From Aphrocallistes beatrix (Eukaryota > Porifera > Hexactinellida > Sceptrulophora > Aphrocallistidae): a stretch of DNA of 64,000 nt. Positions 10,608 through 21,970 of the stretch are shown here, piece after piece; the first letter of the stretch is position 1; every line of letters starts with the position of its first letter. The position numbers and the translations under genes were made by a program. Where the stretch lies: contig OY725501.1 in the NCBI GenBank assembly GCA_963281255.1, positions 1,031,674-1,095,673 on the forward strand, written 5' to 3'. The notes under the pieces were generated by a model. It ran no database searches. It was given only the letters and a program-made list of their open reading frames with translations, and had not been told where the DNA came from.

Positions 10608-13600
10608 TTACCCCCTCCCTCTAAACATCCACGCTCCTCTCTTTCCTCTGCACAACCTCTTCTCCGAGGATAACTCGTCACCACATTCCCGAAAAATTTT
10701 GTCGGTCTGGATTCTCTCGTAGATCGTCGCAGTAAGGGATGACCAAAGTCACTTGCAATGACTTCACTATTTGACATCTGTTGCATGGGAACCTGTTGTT
10801 CCTCTTCATCCCCTAACAGGAGGGTTTGATCGCAATTACTTTCTTGCGTCACAGATAAGGTTGATTCATCCAGGCAATTTTCAGGACCAGGTACCTTTCG
10901 ACATCGATTTAGGTGTACCACCTTCTCTTGATTCAATTCAAGATCCCCCACGATCACGTTGGCTTTCTTCCTTTTCAAGACCCTCTTGGGGCTTTTGTAC
11001 AATGGGGACAGAGAATCGCTGCGATTTTCATCCTTTACCAGTACCAGGTCCCCTGCTACAATATCCGATTCCTTTGCAGTGCGGTTATAATTGCGTTTCA
11101 TAGTTTCCTGAGCTTCGCGTATATTATTGGATACATCTTCGGGTTACCGCCATTTTGACATAGCTATCAACATCTTCAAACTCTTCCTGAGCCACCGTTG
11201 GAATAAGCAAGTCCAGATCAGATCTAAGTTCTTCTCCATACATTACCTCGCTCGGAGAGTAACCAGTGCTGCTATTAATTAACGCATTACATTGAAAGGT
11301 CACCTCATTTACTAAGCTTGGCCAATCTGTCTTTTCAATCTTCCTTTCCTCTAGCATACACCTCATACACTGCTTGAACGTTTGCACCGTTCTCTCTGCT
11401 TGTCCATCCCCTTCTGGGTGATATGGACTAGACCTGCGCTTTTCAATTCCCAACTCTTCGCATACTTCGCGTACCATCGTACCATCCACATTTCGACCTT
11501 GGTCAGAGAGGAGAACTTGGGGGTAGCCATGCCGCAATACCCATCCATCCATAAAAGCTTTTACCACGCTCTTCGCATCTTGACTCCGCAACGGCCTAGC
11601 CTCAACAAATTTTGAGAATAAATCTACCATAATCAGAACGTAACGAAAGCCCCCCGACGCCCAAGGTAGAGTAGCAATATCAAACGACACCATTGCCCGA
11701 GGACGCTGACACTCATTAATAGGGATCAAGGGCTGCTTCCCACTCGAAGATCTCTTATTCCTAAGGCACACTAAACAACTCCTGCAAAACCTCTCTACAT
11801 CTTTCACCATCCCCCTCCAAAAGAACCGAGGTTTGAGCAACTCGTATGTCCGATGCACTCCAGGATGAGACTGTCCGTGCACGAGATCCAAAGTCCTTTC
11901 TCTAAGAGAGCGAGGGACAAACAGCGCACCGAAACGACACAATAATCCATCTCTCACTACCCAACCATCATGCTTCCTCAATTGCCCTTCTCGTACTTGA
12001 CCTTTTTCTCTCAGTTGCCTAATCGCGTCCGACGACTCACAATCTTTGGCCTGTTCCTCTCTAACCCTTTCCCTAAATCCGTCTCTATCTCCTGTCAAGG
12101 CGTAAACATGCCGTTCAAAATGCTCGGCTTCATCGTTCACTTCAGAATCGAACACTACCGAACTCCTGCTAAGGTAGTCTGCTGCACAATTGCTGCTCCC
12201 TCGTCTATATTCAATTCTATAGTGTAATGATTCCAGCTCTAGCAACCACCTTGAGAACTTCCCCCGTGGATCTCTTTGTCCACGCATCCAGACAAGAGGA
12301 TTGTGATCCGACAAAAAGACAACATCAACAGCCGCTTCCAAATATTTCCTCCACTTGCGAGCCGCAAGAACAATCGCAAGAGCTTCACGTTCCCCGGCAC
12401 AGTACTTCTTCTGGGCCTCGCTCAGCATGGAAGAAAAGAAAGCTATTGGCTTCAATCTCCCATACCTATCCATCTGAGACAATACTCCACCCACTGCTTC
12501 TCCGGACGCATCAGCCTCTACGTAAAAAGCCTCGCTCCATGAAGGATAGGCTAGAGTCACGGGATTCCCTTCTAATGTTTCACACAGTTTAGTATAGCTT
12601 CGTTCACACGACTCATCCCAATCCCATTTGACTCCTTTTCTCGTGAGGCGAAATAGAGGGCTTGCTATATCCGCCATCCGAGGAAGAAATTCGCGATAAT
12701 AATTTACCAACCCCAAGAAAGATTTTAATGTCCTTACATTGTTAGGGCGTGCCTGTCTGCTAATTCTACCTACCAGTGAATCGATTGGCTGGTGTCCCTC
12801 TGGTGTTAGCAAATGCCCCACAAACTCGATACTCTGATACCCAAATTTGCATTTATTCTTCCTCAGCTGCAAGCCTGCTCGACGATAGCATACCAGAACA
12901 TCTCTTAGGTGTTGTAAATGGTTACCAAAACTTTGCGAATACGTTAGGGTATCATCGATGTATACTTGGCTATTACTACGCTTCCTAGGGCTTCATCAAC
13001 CACGCGTTGGTACGACGAAGGGGCATTGCACAGACCAAATGCCATCACACAAAACTCGAACTGTCCTCTCGGGGTAAGAAAGGCTGTTTTCTCTCGATCA
13101 ATTTCAGCTATGGGGATGCTCCAATATGCACTTGCTCCGTCAAGCGTCGAAAAGTAGCGACTCTCCTTTAGTTTGTCCAAGATATCCCTCACTTCTGGAA
13201 TAGGATAACTGTCCTTCTTCGTGCAGTTATTCAATGCGCGATAATCTACGGCAAACCTTTGTGTTCCATCTTTCTTGGTCACGAGAATAACTCTGCTTGC
13301 CCAGGGAGAATTCGACGGTCTAACAATCCCGTTTTCGAGCATTTGCTGAATTTGAGTATTAATCTCCTTTTCAATCTGAGGCGACACCCTGATATTCTTA
13401 GCCCTCACTGGACGGGCATTACCCGTCACAATAGAATGTTCTGTTAAATGAGTTACCGATGGTTTCTTCGGATTAGGTGCAAAAACGTCCTCGAATTCCG
13501 TTAGTAAAGTCCCTAGCTTTTCTTTTTGTTGACAATCCAACTCTGAATTAATATCATATGTATCTTCTTTACCATCCTCAGCCATATTCAACACTTGGTT

Positions 13601-14965
13601 TACTGCTTCGGCGCGTGCTAATGGTAATCCTCCCTGAACACTTGCAACTGTTTCTAGCCAAAGTTGACCCAGACGTACTTTCCTTCTCCCCCAATCGATT
13701 TCAAAAGAATCGAACCGCAGTAAGAACTCCCTTCCCAAAATCACTGTAGGTTCAGGACTATCTAGAATCGTAAACGTATGTTCGCGTACTCGCCCATTTC
13801 CTAGATCATTTTCCACCTCTACAAAACCTAGCGTATCGATTGGAGTAGCGCATACTCCTCGGACTATTCCAGGATCAGGTTTGCATCTAAGTCCTAAACT
13901 ATCGAGTGTCTTCTCATCCATAACTGACGGTTGAGCTCCGGTGTCAATCATAGCTCTGGTAGGCTTTCCATTCACCCAAATGGCAATTACTATCCCTCCT
14001 ATATTCCCATCGTTGGTATTAGTAAGGGATGCATTGGAAGACAGCTCCACACTGTTAATTCGTTTCTCCTTCCTTGCGTGACAGTCTCTGCGACCATGAC
14101 CTTTCCTGCCGCACTTTTGACAAAACTGATGTTCACATTCTCGCGCAAAGTGTCCAATCCTCCCACAAATGTAACACCTCAATTCCCGAGGATAACCAGA
14201 AAGCTTGCCTCCCCCTCGAGTTCGTTGAGATCGATGTCCGCGGTGAGTGCCATACCCACCATCTTCATATTTCATCACGTTAATGCTCTCATCGATAGAT
14301 TCTTCTGGATTGCTACCCGATACCGCTGCAACCGTTCCCTTCGCCACTCGATCCGAAAGGCTATTGTCGGTTTCCTTTTGGTCATAACTTCGTTGAGAAA
14401 CTTCCCCTACACGCTTGAAGTCTCGATTGCCTTGGTCAAGACGAATACCTTTCTCCGTTAGTATGTTACGTACTCTCTTGATAAATGCGCGACATTCTTT
14501 CATGCATATATCTGTATGACTCTCAACCCATTCTCTCAAAACTCCTTGAGCTGCCGCAGGTAATTGGTTTAGCAGGAGCACACATGGCATATGCAATGGT
14601 GCTTTCGCCATTTCGGATGCACTCACCAGGTTGTAGAAGAAATCGTCGATCGGTGTTCCAGATTCCCAATCCTGCCTACACATTGAGATCATAGCTTGAC
14701 TACTATCGAGGGGCGGATCCAGCTCCCTCAATATCTCAAATGCTTCTTCCAAGTTGACCTTACTATCTAACACTATCTGGGTAACGACCTTTGCCTCTGC
14801 TGGTCTGCGACATACGTAGGCCGGCAATAGACTGATCGCCAATTTCTCACCGCCCTCCTGAGCCAGAAGAGGGATAACCGCCGCCTTGAACAGCAACTCC
14901 CAGTCCGATATGCGTTGCTCTCTATGCAAAGGCGGAATCACCAGATTTCCAAACGGGCTGGCCAT
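10595..14965 (-). pseudogene. Gag-Pol polyprotein of gypsy G2 (two frameshifts)
   Basis: The first frame (14965-12944, 673 residues) starts at the ATG 22 bases after the 5' LTR. It contains gag, two CCHC knuckles (residues about 264-277 and 282-295), an aspartic protease with DTGA near 341 and most of the RT. A 1-nt shift falls just before the YIDD catalytic box, near 12960. The second frame (to 11124) has the end of RT, RNase H (YVEADAS, LSDHNPLVW), an H2C2 zinc region and an integrase with Asp in VSFDIATLPW, Asp in LLSDQGRNVDG and Glu in HPEGDGQAER. A second 1-nt shift near 11120 leads into a GPY/F-like module (SPLYKSP) and the end at about 10595. Given the near-identical LTRs, the shifts are either very recent or assembly errors. 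No envelope gene is present. Confidence 0.93.
10608..10625 (-). promoter_or_regulatory. Polypurine tract of gypsy G2
   Basis: In element sense it reads TTTAGAGGGAGGGGGTAA immediately upstream of the 3' LTR, the expected plus-strand primer site. Confidence 0.85.
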
Positions 14966-14971
14966 TTCTTG

Positions 14972-14985
14972 ATTGTTTGTAACTT
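14972..14985 (-). promoter_or_regulatory. Putative self-priming primer-binding site of gypsy G2
   Basis: In element sense AAGTTACAAACAAT begins two bases after the 5' LTR. It is an exact 14-nt complement of the LTR segment ATTGTTTGTAACTT (15054-15041). No TGG-type tRNA primer site is found at this position. This matches the Tf1/sushi arrangement, in which the 5' end of the transcript primes reverse transcription. The inference rests on sequence alone. Confidence 0.7.
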
Positions 14986-14987
14986 AA

Positions 14988-15177
14988 TGTTACAGAGTAG
15001 AGCAGTAGTAGTTTAATTAACGTCGTAAGTACAATACAAGAAGTTACAAACAATACAGATACTACACTCAGATTAAACTATATACTACTTAACAATTGCC
15101 TACTATACGTACTAAGTTTATACTAGTTAAGTAATACTGAATACCCGCTAATTTCCATGAATCTCTACTGCTCTACA
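14988..15177 (-). repeat. 5' LTR of gypsy G2 (190 bp)
   Basis: It starts TGTAGAGCAG and ends CTGTAACA in element sense. It contains TATATAG at 15084-15078. The segment ATTGTTTGTAACTT begins at 15054, 30 nt downstream of the first T of that box, which makes 15054 a likely transcription start. Confidence 0.95.
15078..15084 (-). promoter_or_regulatory. TATA box in gypsy G2 LTR
   Basis: TATATAG on the element sense strand, 30 nt upstream of the predicted start at 15054. Confidence 0.6.
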
Positions 15178-16054
15178 GTACTACAGGATTAGGAAGAAAT
15201 ATGTGGTAAAACAGTCACAATCTGTTAAATTCCTATATAGCCAAGTGCAAAACTTACAGGATCTATTGAGAGTCGTATCCAAAGAATCGCTCTTCGAAAC
15301 ACTTGAGGCTGTCCACACTGAGGGAGAAAAGCACCTTGGAAGAGACCGGATGTCAGTAGTGCTTAAACAGAAGTATTCCGGCATTTCCAAAGAAGTGGTC
15401 CAATTATTTATCATATCGTGTAGTGAGTGCGAACTTCAGAAATGTAAAAAGCAACTGAAATCTACGGTCACAAAACCAATACGTAGTTCAGATTTTGCTT
15501 AGAGGGAGGGGCCAAATTGACTTGATCCACCTGCAAAATACACCAGAAATTAACAGGCCATACAACTTCTTAATGGTATATCAGGACCACCTTACCAAAT
15601 TTGTTATGCTCCGTCCTTTGAGAAGAAAGTCAGCACAAGAAGTTGTTGATAATCTTCTAGACGTATTTTGTTTGTTGGGACCACCGCACATTCTACAGAG
15701 CGATAACGGAGGGAATTTAAAAACATCAATCTTGCAACCTTTATTCGAGAACAATGGCCTGAATGTAAAGTGATTCATGGAAAGGCGAGACATCCTCAGT
15801 CACAAGGCTCTGTTGAAAGGGTAAACAAAGAGATAAAAAAGGTGTTAGGATCTTTTATGCGGAAATCAAAAGATCCATGTTGGGTTAAGTATGTAAATAG
15901 AACCCAGTACTCAATCAATACTAGTCCACATTCTACATTAGAATATGACTCCTTACAGAATCCTCTTCGGTCGGGAGCATGTACAGGGGCTTGAAGAGTT
16001 TGGAATCCCAGATGAAATTGCTGCAGATGTCACTACAGAAGAAGAGATGAATCA

Positions 16055-17049
16055 GTAAGTTTCGATATTTTGTTTTGTGCAAGGTGACAATTAAGTTTTG
16101 TTGCCCGTCAGCGTCAACTAATAAGTCGTAAACTAATCAACCGATTAGAGTCGTCAAATTATACTTTGTAGAAAATTTCCTTCATTTCTTAACCATATTT
16201 CCAGTATATCCTCATTGTTTCTCTGCCATTCTACACATACTCCCACATAATCATTTGATAATTTTTCCATCTTCTTTCCAATTTAGCCTTTATTTAGTGA
16301 TAAGTTAACTACTAAATCGTAGAATTGTATGCCCTCTCTTGTCATTGTTAGATTCTCTCTGCAATATTTGACTCTCAAATATAAAATAAATTATTCCGCG
16401 CAAGTCCTCTCCTTTTAACCCTTGAAAGCATTTGGGATTTTTCTATTTATAGTAGTAACCCCAAACTTGTATGGCTTCCCCATTGAAAATGGCTTAAACC
16501 GGAAATGACGCAGCACATTCCTGTGGCAAGCGTGGGTTAATTTCCAAACAAATCAGATGAGTGGAATGTTTTGAGGTCTATCTTAGATATAAACCCGACA
16601 TTCCAATTGCTAAGCCAGAATTTGTTTTGAGACATGAGGTGTAGTGAAGTTTGCTTGAATGTCCACTTCAAATATTGAATATTCTTCGATCAGCGTTCTT
16701 GAATTCCGTCTCTAAAATAAATGTTCCCTTTGTTTCTGAATTCATTTAATCTTGGTGGGATATAAATCAATCTTAAAAGTATCTCAACATTTGTTGACTA
16801 TTCATGAAAATATTAGTGAGACAAAGCTTGTCTCTTATCTCGATTCTTAATTATTGTAAAAAGTGTGCTGTATATTTTGGAAAACGCATATCTAGTAGTT
16901 ATACTAGATGATAAATTTCGAAATTTCGCACTGAAATACAGAAATCAAAGCTACTTGCGGCTCTATCAAAATGTAACATAAAAATAATTGTCACCTTGTA
17001 TTAGTAAGTTAACTATTTAAGATAATAACTGAAATCTAACTTCCCTCAG
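16055..17049 (+). other. Intron of the Ginger transposase
   Basis: Donor GTAAGT at 16055 and acceptor TTCCCTCAG ending at 17049. The flanking codons join in frame (MNQ then FLAHAKEMDG). The interior is AT-rich and non-coding. Confidence 0.75.
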
Positions 17050-17904
17050 GTTCCTTGCACACGCTAAGGAGATGGACGGTGAACAGACCATGACCAATAC
17101 AGATCCAGTGAATTATGAAGTTGTCAACGTTCAAGAAACGTCCCGCTTTCTCTCTGACGATTCCTACATGCAAGACATAAATCAAGAAAATATTAGGTTT
17201 AATGTTAACATGGATTACAACTCTCCTAATCACCAGCTCAAGAGCCCACCATTTCACTTGAACATTCTCTTCCGTACACACCAATTCCCACGAGTTCTTA
17301 TTATGCTGCTCCTCTCCTGTTGGGCGACCAAGATGGGCAAGATATTGAGCTGGAATCACACTCTCCTAGTTTGTTTACCCAGATTCAAAACCTAGAAACA
17401 GAGAGCTGTGATGACGGGAATGAACCTAGTTGTGCTGTTTGCCAACAAAGTTGCAGTAGAGCTCACCATTGTCCTGGCTGCGATCTTCCTGTCCATACCA
17501 TTTGTGGTCAACCAGTTGCAGGTCTTGAAGGGTTTGGGAGTCCTGTGTGGTGTGTGAGTTGTTTCCTAAAAGAAAGAGAAAGTTCGCACAATCAAGGCCG
17601 AACATCTGCAAAACGTGGACAAGAAAAGCAAATACAAAGAATGGAGAAGCAAACACTAAAGAAGGCGAAGCAACTTGACATCGGTGACAACATACTTGTT
17701 CATGTTCCTGAGGTTGATAAAAGGTCACCGTTTGATCCACTCAATATTTCAGGTGTTATATCGGAACGGAACGAAGAAGGGTACCTAAAGATTGGTACTA
17801 GTGTAGGAACACTAGATAGATCTTATCTCCTTTCAGAAGTGGAATTTTCTTTTTCACATTTTCTCTCCCTTGAAGACGTTCCTAATGTGATCATCACACT
17901 GTGA

Positions 17905-19203
17905 AAAGCAGTTTTGGCCTCTTCTCTCGGCAAAAAACAGACTCTTTTGCCATTGTACCAGCGGGTGTGGATCTAATCGCTGTAGATGTAGACGATTAAG
18001 AAAGATATGTAACTCTAAGTGCCATAAGAAATTAGCGTGCCATAACAAGTAATGTTGCAGTTTTACTCTTACTGTAATATCTTGTTATTGAATTGACATC
18101 AGTACGTGCCTAGAAAATGCAAATATGAACTACAATATTTAGGGGATAAATTTATTTATTAAGTCATCATTAGACTTAATTAGGAGTGGTACGAAGAGGG
18201 ACTAGGGTAGGCTGTTTTGAGAAGGCTTAATATGGATCCATTATCAACGAATATTCGGTTATACATTTATTTGACTATTTTTGGACAATATAGCGTTGAG
18301 AACAATTAACAAGTTATCAGTGTCAATTTCATTGTTATTAAGGAATATTGGAATATGTGGATAAAATGGTAATTATCTTGACTTCACCAAGACCACAGAA
18401 ATTACAGGTTGCTCTTATCGCGTTTCTTCTAAACTGTCTGCATACGCGCATGAGCTCAATGCTTTCGGACTAATGGCATGATTCCGATACTCTTCAAATA
18501 TTAACCATGTCGGGACATAATCCCCTAGTCTTTTGGAGCAGGGAATTACGTATATTTATCTAGGTTCGTGAAAAGAACATAATATGGTCACTGTTTGTTG
18601 GAAACTTGTTTCAGCCGCCCTGCCCGCATCTAAATTTGTGTACTGCATTTAACGTCAAATTTGTTTTTATTGCATCACTTTTTCATTCATTTACATTGTA
18701 CTTCAATTGTAAAATACAGATAATTTCTACTAGAACAAGGTCTAACCTTTGGTGGTCGCTCATAGAAAACATAAGATTAAGGATTGTGTTTCATATATGG
18801 AGGAAATTATCAATTTTCACCATCCATATTAATAAGGTTTTGAGATATGTTGCTAGCTATGTCTCTATTTCTATTTAAAATTCCGAAAAGAATTTAATAG
18901 CAAAAATGAATGGAACAGGAGCAAGAGTTTCTACTACTGAAATTTTTCTCCACCTTTAGGTGCCACCTTGCTGTAACTGACCTTAACTATTCAACGCATT
19001 TAATAATTTATCCATTTCATTCTTTAACGATGTTAAATTATACTAAATCACTTGTATATCATAGGATGTTAGTAACAATATTTTTGCAAGGTAATTGATA
19101 TAATTAAATATGAGATGATTATGCTGTTCGTGTCCTCACAAGAGATATTTGAGGAGCTGAAACAGGTTTACTATTAACAGTAGTGGCCTTACTATACTAC
19201 TAG
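17905..19203. other. 3' non-coding part of the Ginger element
   Basis: AT-rich sequence between the end of the transposase and the right TIR. Only short random open frames occur. Confidence 0.5.
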
Positions 19204-19361
19204 CAAGGCCGTAGGCGCCAGGTTTCAAGTGGTCCGGTTGGGAGAAAAAGTGGTCCAGTTGAAACCAGTCCGAATGTACCAAATTGTGCTTTTGGCACAT
19301 AAAATTCTTCAAAAGTGGTCAGATTGAAACCGGACCTACAGTACCGATGGCTACGGTCCTG
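19204..19361. mobile_element. hAT-type MITE (158 bp)
   Basis: The left end CAAGGCCGTAGGCGCC pairs with the right end read as CAGGACCGTAGCCATC. The flanking 8-mers ACTACTAG and CTTACTAG agree at 6 of 8 bases. The insertion lies inside the Ginger element. Confidence 0.65.
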
Positions 19362-20010
19362 CTTACTAGTATACAACTAACCTCTCGCTTCTGGCAATCA
19401 ATAACATTTCCATGTTCATCATGAGTATAGGTTATAAAAATATTCATCCACATGCTATTATAAATTTTAAAAAGGGTTAGAAATGTCAAATAAAATACTA
19501 GTATATCACCTGAAAAGATAAAATATTTATTTATCACCTGCTTTCTTTATTGAACTCTGAAGTATTTATTGATTAATTGCTCAGTGTTTCCTAAACAGCC
19601 TATATTTCTCATCATGAGTGGGCGTGATTGTGGTAAATGACTCTAGTTCCATATATGGATTCAGATTAATTAAGAAATCGAAATACATAGGGAGAATGTA
19701 GACTAAGAGATTATATTCTAGCATATAATGTTATCCTTCAAATATAATATCATTTATAAACACATACTGTTATCAATTCTCACAAATTACTTGAACACAG
19801 TTAATGGGCAAAAATTGTTTGGGATATATTTAACAGATATGTGGACAAGGAGCTAAATTCTGGTAATTAAAATGTAAAGTCAACATTCTAATTAAAATTA
19901 GTACACTGAAGTTAAAAATAACCCATGATATTCTATTAACAGTGGAAACGCATTTTGACTAGAAAGTCAGTCAAAACGCATTCTGACTGCAACATATATA
20001 TATATATATA

Positions 20011-20514
20011 CAGTCGACTCTCGTTAACACGTACACCAAGGGACCGTGGAGATTTGTACTGTATTAACCGAAGTACGTACATAGCCACATTTGTCCAAAA
20101 TACTTAATAATAGTTAATATACATAGTGATAACTACGTGAGAGTATGAAATTGTACTTGTCAAATAGAGAACTCATTATCCATGTTGTATTAACGAGATT
20201 CGACTGTATTTTCATTGAGAAATATCTGTATAGTATCTATCTACGTACATACTACGTACCATATTCAAAGTGCTCGTAGGCACACACCTGTTCGTTTTAT
20301 CCGTGTTCGTATTAACCGATGTACTTAGTATTGAAACGCACTGAAGGGGACCCACAAATCGTACTTATTATCCGATATTTCGTCTTATCCGTGTTCGTGT
20401 TAACCGGAGTTCGTTTGTATATATTTTGCCATAGAATTAAGTTGGGGAATCAAAACTTGTACTTCTTATCCGATTGTACTCCTTATCCGTGTTCGTATTA
20501 ACGAGAGTCGACTG
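20011..20514. mobile_element. pogo/Tigger-type MITE (504 bp)
   Basis: The ends CAGTCGACTCTCGTTAA and TTAACGAGAGTCGACTG form inverted repeats with TA on both sides. Subterminal TTATCCGTGTTCGTATTAA motifs are repeated inside. It has no transposase. It is inserted in the TA tract of the split HL-1 copy, next to the Ginger element. Confidence 0.88.
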
Positions 20515-21009
20515 TATATCTGTAACGAATTGATTGAAGAAACTGCGGGGCGCAGAAAGCTGATTTTTGGCATGTGAGAGTATTTTTGCTATGGCTCCAG
20601 TAAGTTCTGAGTTCAGAGCAAAATGTCGACTCATCATGGAATTATTACGTCATTGTCACATTTTTAAAAAGTTAAGCAACACAGTAATTCGGGCATAACT
20701 CAGCCATTATAGGAGATAGCAGGCTGAAATTTTAAAAGAATCTGTATACTATTACGACTCACATATGATGCAACTATCATCAAAAAATGATGACTCATCA
20801 CTTTGTTATGACGTCATCAATACGCATCAAAAAAATTTAAAATTGACAAATTTGGTGATTTTTCGAGTGATATCGATTATAACAGTAGGACAGACATGTT
20901 TAGAGATGCTATCTCCCTTATACTTAACCAATGTGCCCTCAGGCGGACACAAAGTGTCCGCCATCCGCGCAGCGCAAGCAAGCGAAGCGCTCTTGTATAT
21001 ATATATATA

Positions 21010-21600
21010 CAGGCAGCACTCGCCGTTCGCGGGTTTACTATTCGCGGTTTCGAATATTTGCGGAACTTTTTTGAGTCTTGTTTTGCTATTCGCGACTCGT
21101 TCCCTTGACTATTTGCGGTTTTCGTTACTCTCTTATGTAGTTTCATGGGCTACCATAAGTCCATAACCTTATATGTATTTCCATATTATCCTGGCAATAG
21201 CATTTACTGTTTCTATTGCTCTATGCTAATACTAGACTCTATTGTTTCTACGTATACTTTTCTACTAAATAATTACATCAAGCATAAAAGGAAATTGGTT
21301 GGTGATTGAAAGGCTAGACATTACTATTTAGGTATGGTACTGAGGTTTGCTACTAGGGGATCAATATCTTTCATTTATCACTTCATTTATTATTACCATT
21401 TCACTTGTGCCAGTGTTTGCATCAGTATTACAGCTTAACTATTGAATCAATAACGTATTTAGCAAACTGTATCTAGCGTCGTTTTATAATCTAGGAACGT
21501 AACCCACGATTCTCATTGAACTAACGTCTTGCCGTTTGCGATTTTGCCATTCGCGGCAATTCTCAGGACGTAACCCCCGCGAACGGCGAAGGATACNNNN
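21010..21600. mobile_element. Tigger-type non-autonomous element, right end lost in gap
   Basis: The left end CAGGCAGCACTCGCCGTTCG follows TA. Near the gap the strand reads CCCGCGAACGGCGAAGG, the complement of the left subterminal sequence, so the right TIR is reached just as the N run begins. The interior is AT-rich and non-coding. Confidence 0.7.
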
Positions 21601-21796
21601 NNNNNNNNNNNNNNNNNNNNNNNNNNNNNNNNNNNNNNNNNNNNNNNNNNNNNNNNNNNNNNNNNNNNNNNNNNNNNNNNNNNNNNNNNNNNNNNNNNNN
21701 NNNNNNNNNNNNNNNNNNNNNNNNNNNNNNNNNNNNNNNNNNNNNNNNNNNNNNNNNNNNNNNNNNNNNNNNNNNNNNNNNNNNNNNNNNNNNNNN
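21597..21796. other. Assembly gap (200 N)
   Basis: Exactly 200 undetermined bases, a conventional placeholder, so the true distance across it is unknown. Confidence 0.99.
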
Positions 21797-21830
21797 ACTT
21801 GGGAGGCAGTTTATCAGATCAACAAGTCAG

Positions 21831-21970
21831 ATCACGTTCTAGGTACCATACTGGATCATGATTTAGGTACCCACACTGGATCATGATCTAGGTACCACCC
21901 TGGATCATGATCTAGGTACTATTGGATCATGATCTGGGTACTATTGGATCATGATCTGGGTACTATTTGT
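21831..21970. repeat. Minisatellite, second array of the GATCATGATCTAGGTACTA unit
   Basis: Six or so units closely related to the array at 9075-9259. It ends in the same ACTATTTGTTA and runs straight into the HL-1 body. Confidence 0.88.

Larger units (their letters stand above)
10400..15177 (-). mobile_element. Ty3/gypsy LTR retrotransposon, young insertion (G2)
   Basis: A complete - strand element, 4778 bp, bounded by LTRs and a 4-bp target duplication GTAC (10396-10399 and 15178-15181). The LTRs differ by one substitution (GCATAC versus GCCTAC) plus an 18-bp tandem duplication in the 3' LTR, so insertion was recent. It lies inside the coding sequence of the Ginger transposase. It has gag-pol in three frames separated by two 1-nt shifts. 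Confidence 0.95.
10262..17904 (+). pseudogene. Ginger/KRBA2-like transposase (integrase family), split by gypsy G2
   Basis: The reading frame starts at the ATG at 10262 (MISPREKFNN, like KRBA2 proteins). It breaks at 10399 where gypsy G2 enters, and resumes in the same frame after one copy of the GTAC target at 15178-15181. Domains in order: an H2C2-type zinc region (HTEGEKHLGRD, SCSECELQKC); an integrase core with Asp in GQIDLIHL, Asp in QSDNGG and Glu in QSQGSVERVNKEIK; and a C-terminal Cys/His module (CAVCQQSC...HHCPGCDLPVH). An intron of about 1 kb runs from 16055 to 17049 (donor GTAAGT, acceptor TTCCCTCAG) and joins in frame. Frameshifts near 15490, 15770, 15940 and 17290 inactivate it. 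KRBA2 and its relatives derive from Ginger2 transposons, and the flanking TIRs show this copy is a transposon rather than a host gene. Confidence 0.85.
9797..19994 (+). mobile_element. Ginger/KRBA2-like DNA transposon with ~140 bp TIRs (contains gypsy G2)
   Basis: The sequence from TGTTGCAGTCAGAATGCG (9797) to about 9940 recurs inverted at about 19895-19994, ending CTGACTGCAACA. The inverted copies share the segments ACTAGTC/GACTAG, CCATGATATTC and TACACTGAAGTT. The ends are TGT...ACA, as in Ginger elements. The flanks are TATA on both sides, compatible with a 4-bp target duplication but uninformative in a TA tract. Without the gypsy insertion the element would be about 5.4 kb. It encodes a KRBA2-like integrase-type transposase with one intron. 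Confidence 0.82.
9762..21007 (+). repeat. HL-1 Helentron-like repeat, one copy split by ~10.7 kb of insertions
   Basis: The 5' end (ACTATTAAAACTCGATTAAT plus a TA tract) is at 9762-9796. The body resumes at 20517 (CTGTAACGAATTGATTG) and runs to the GC-rich 3' end at about 21000. Both parts are in the same orientation, and everything between is a Ginger transposon and a pogo MITE inserted in the TA tract. HL-1 has a conserved 5' end, an internal (TA)n tract, a ~450 bp body and a 3' end with stem-loops (GGCGGACACAAAGTGTCCGCC region, AAGCGCGAAGCGCGCTT). This layout recalls the Helentron-associated DINE/HINE repeats of insects. Class assignment is inference. Confidence 0.72.

Noticed and set aside
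20877-21166. Open frames around 20765-21166
   Set aside because: They lie across HL-1 and the Tigger-like element and show no conserved motif.
21536-21886. Open frame of 116 codons
   Set aside because: It runs through the 200-base N gap and is not a real coding sequence.
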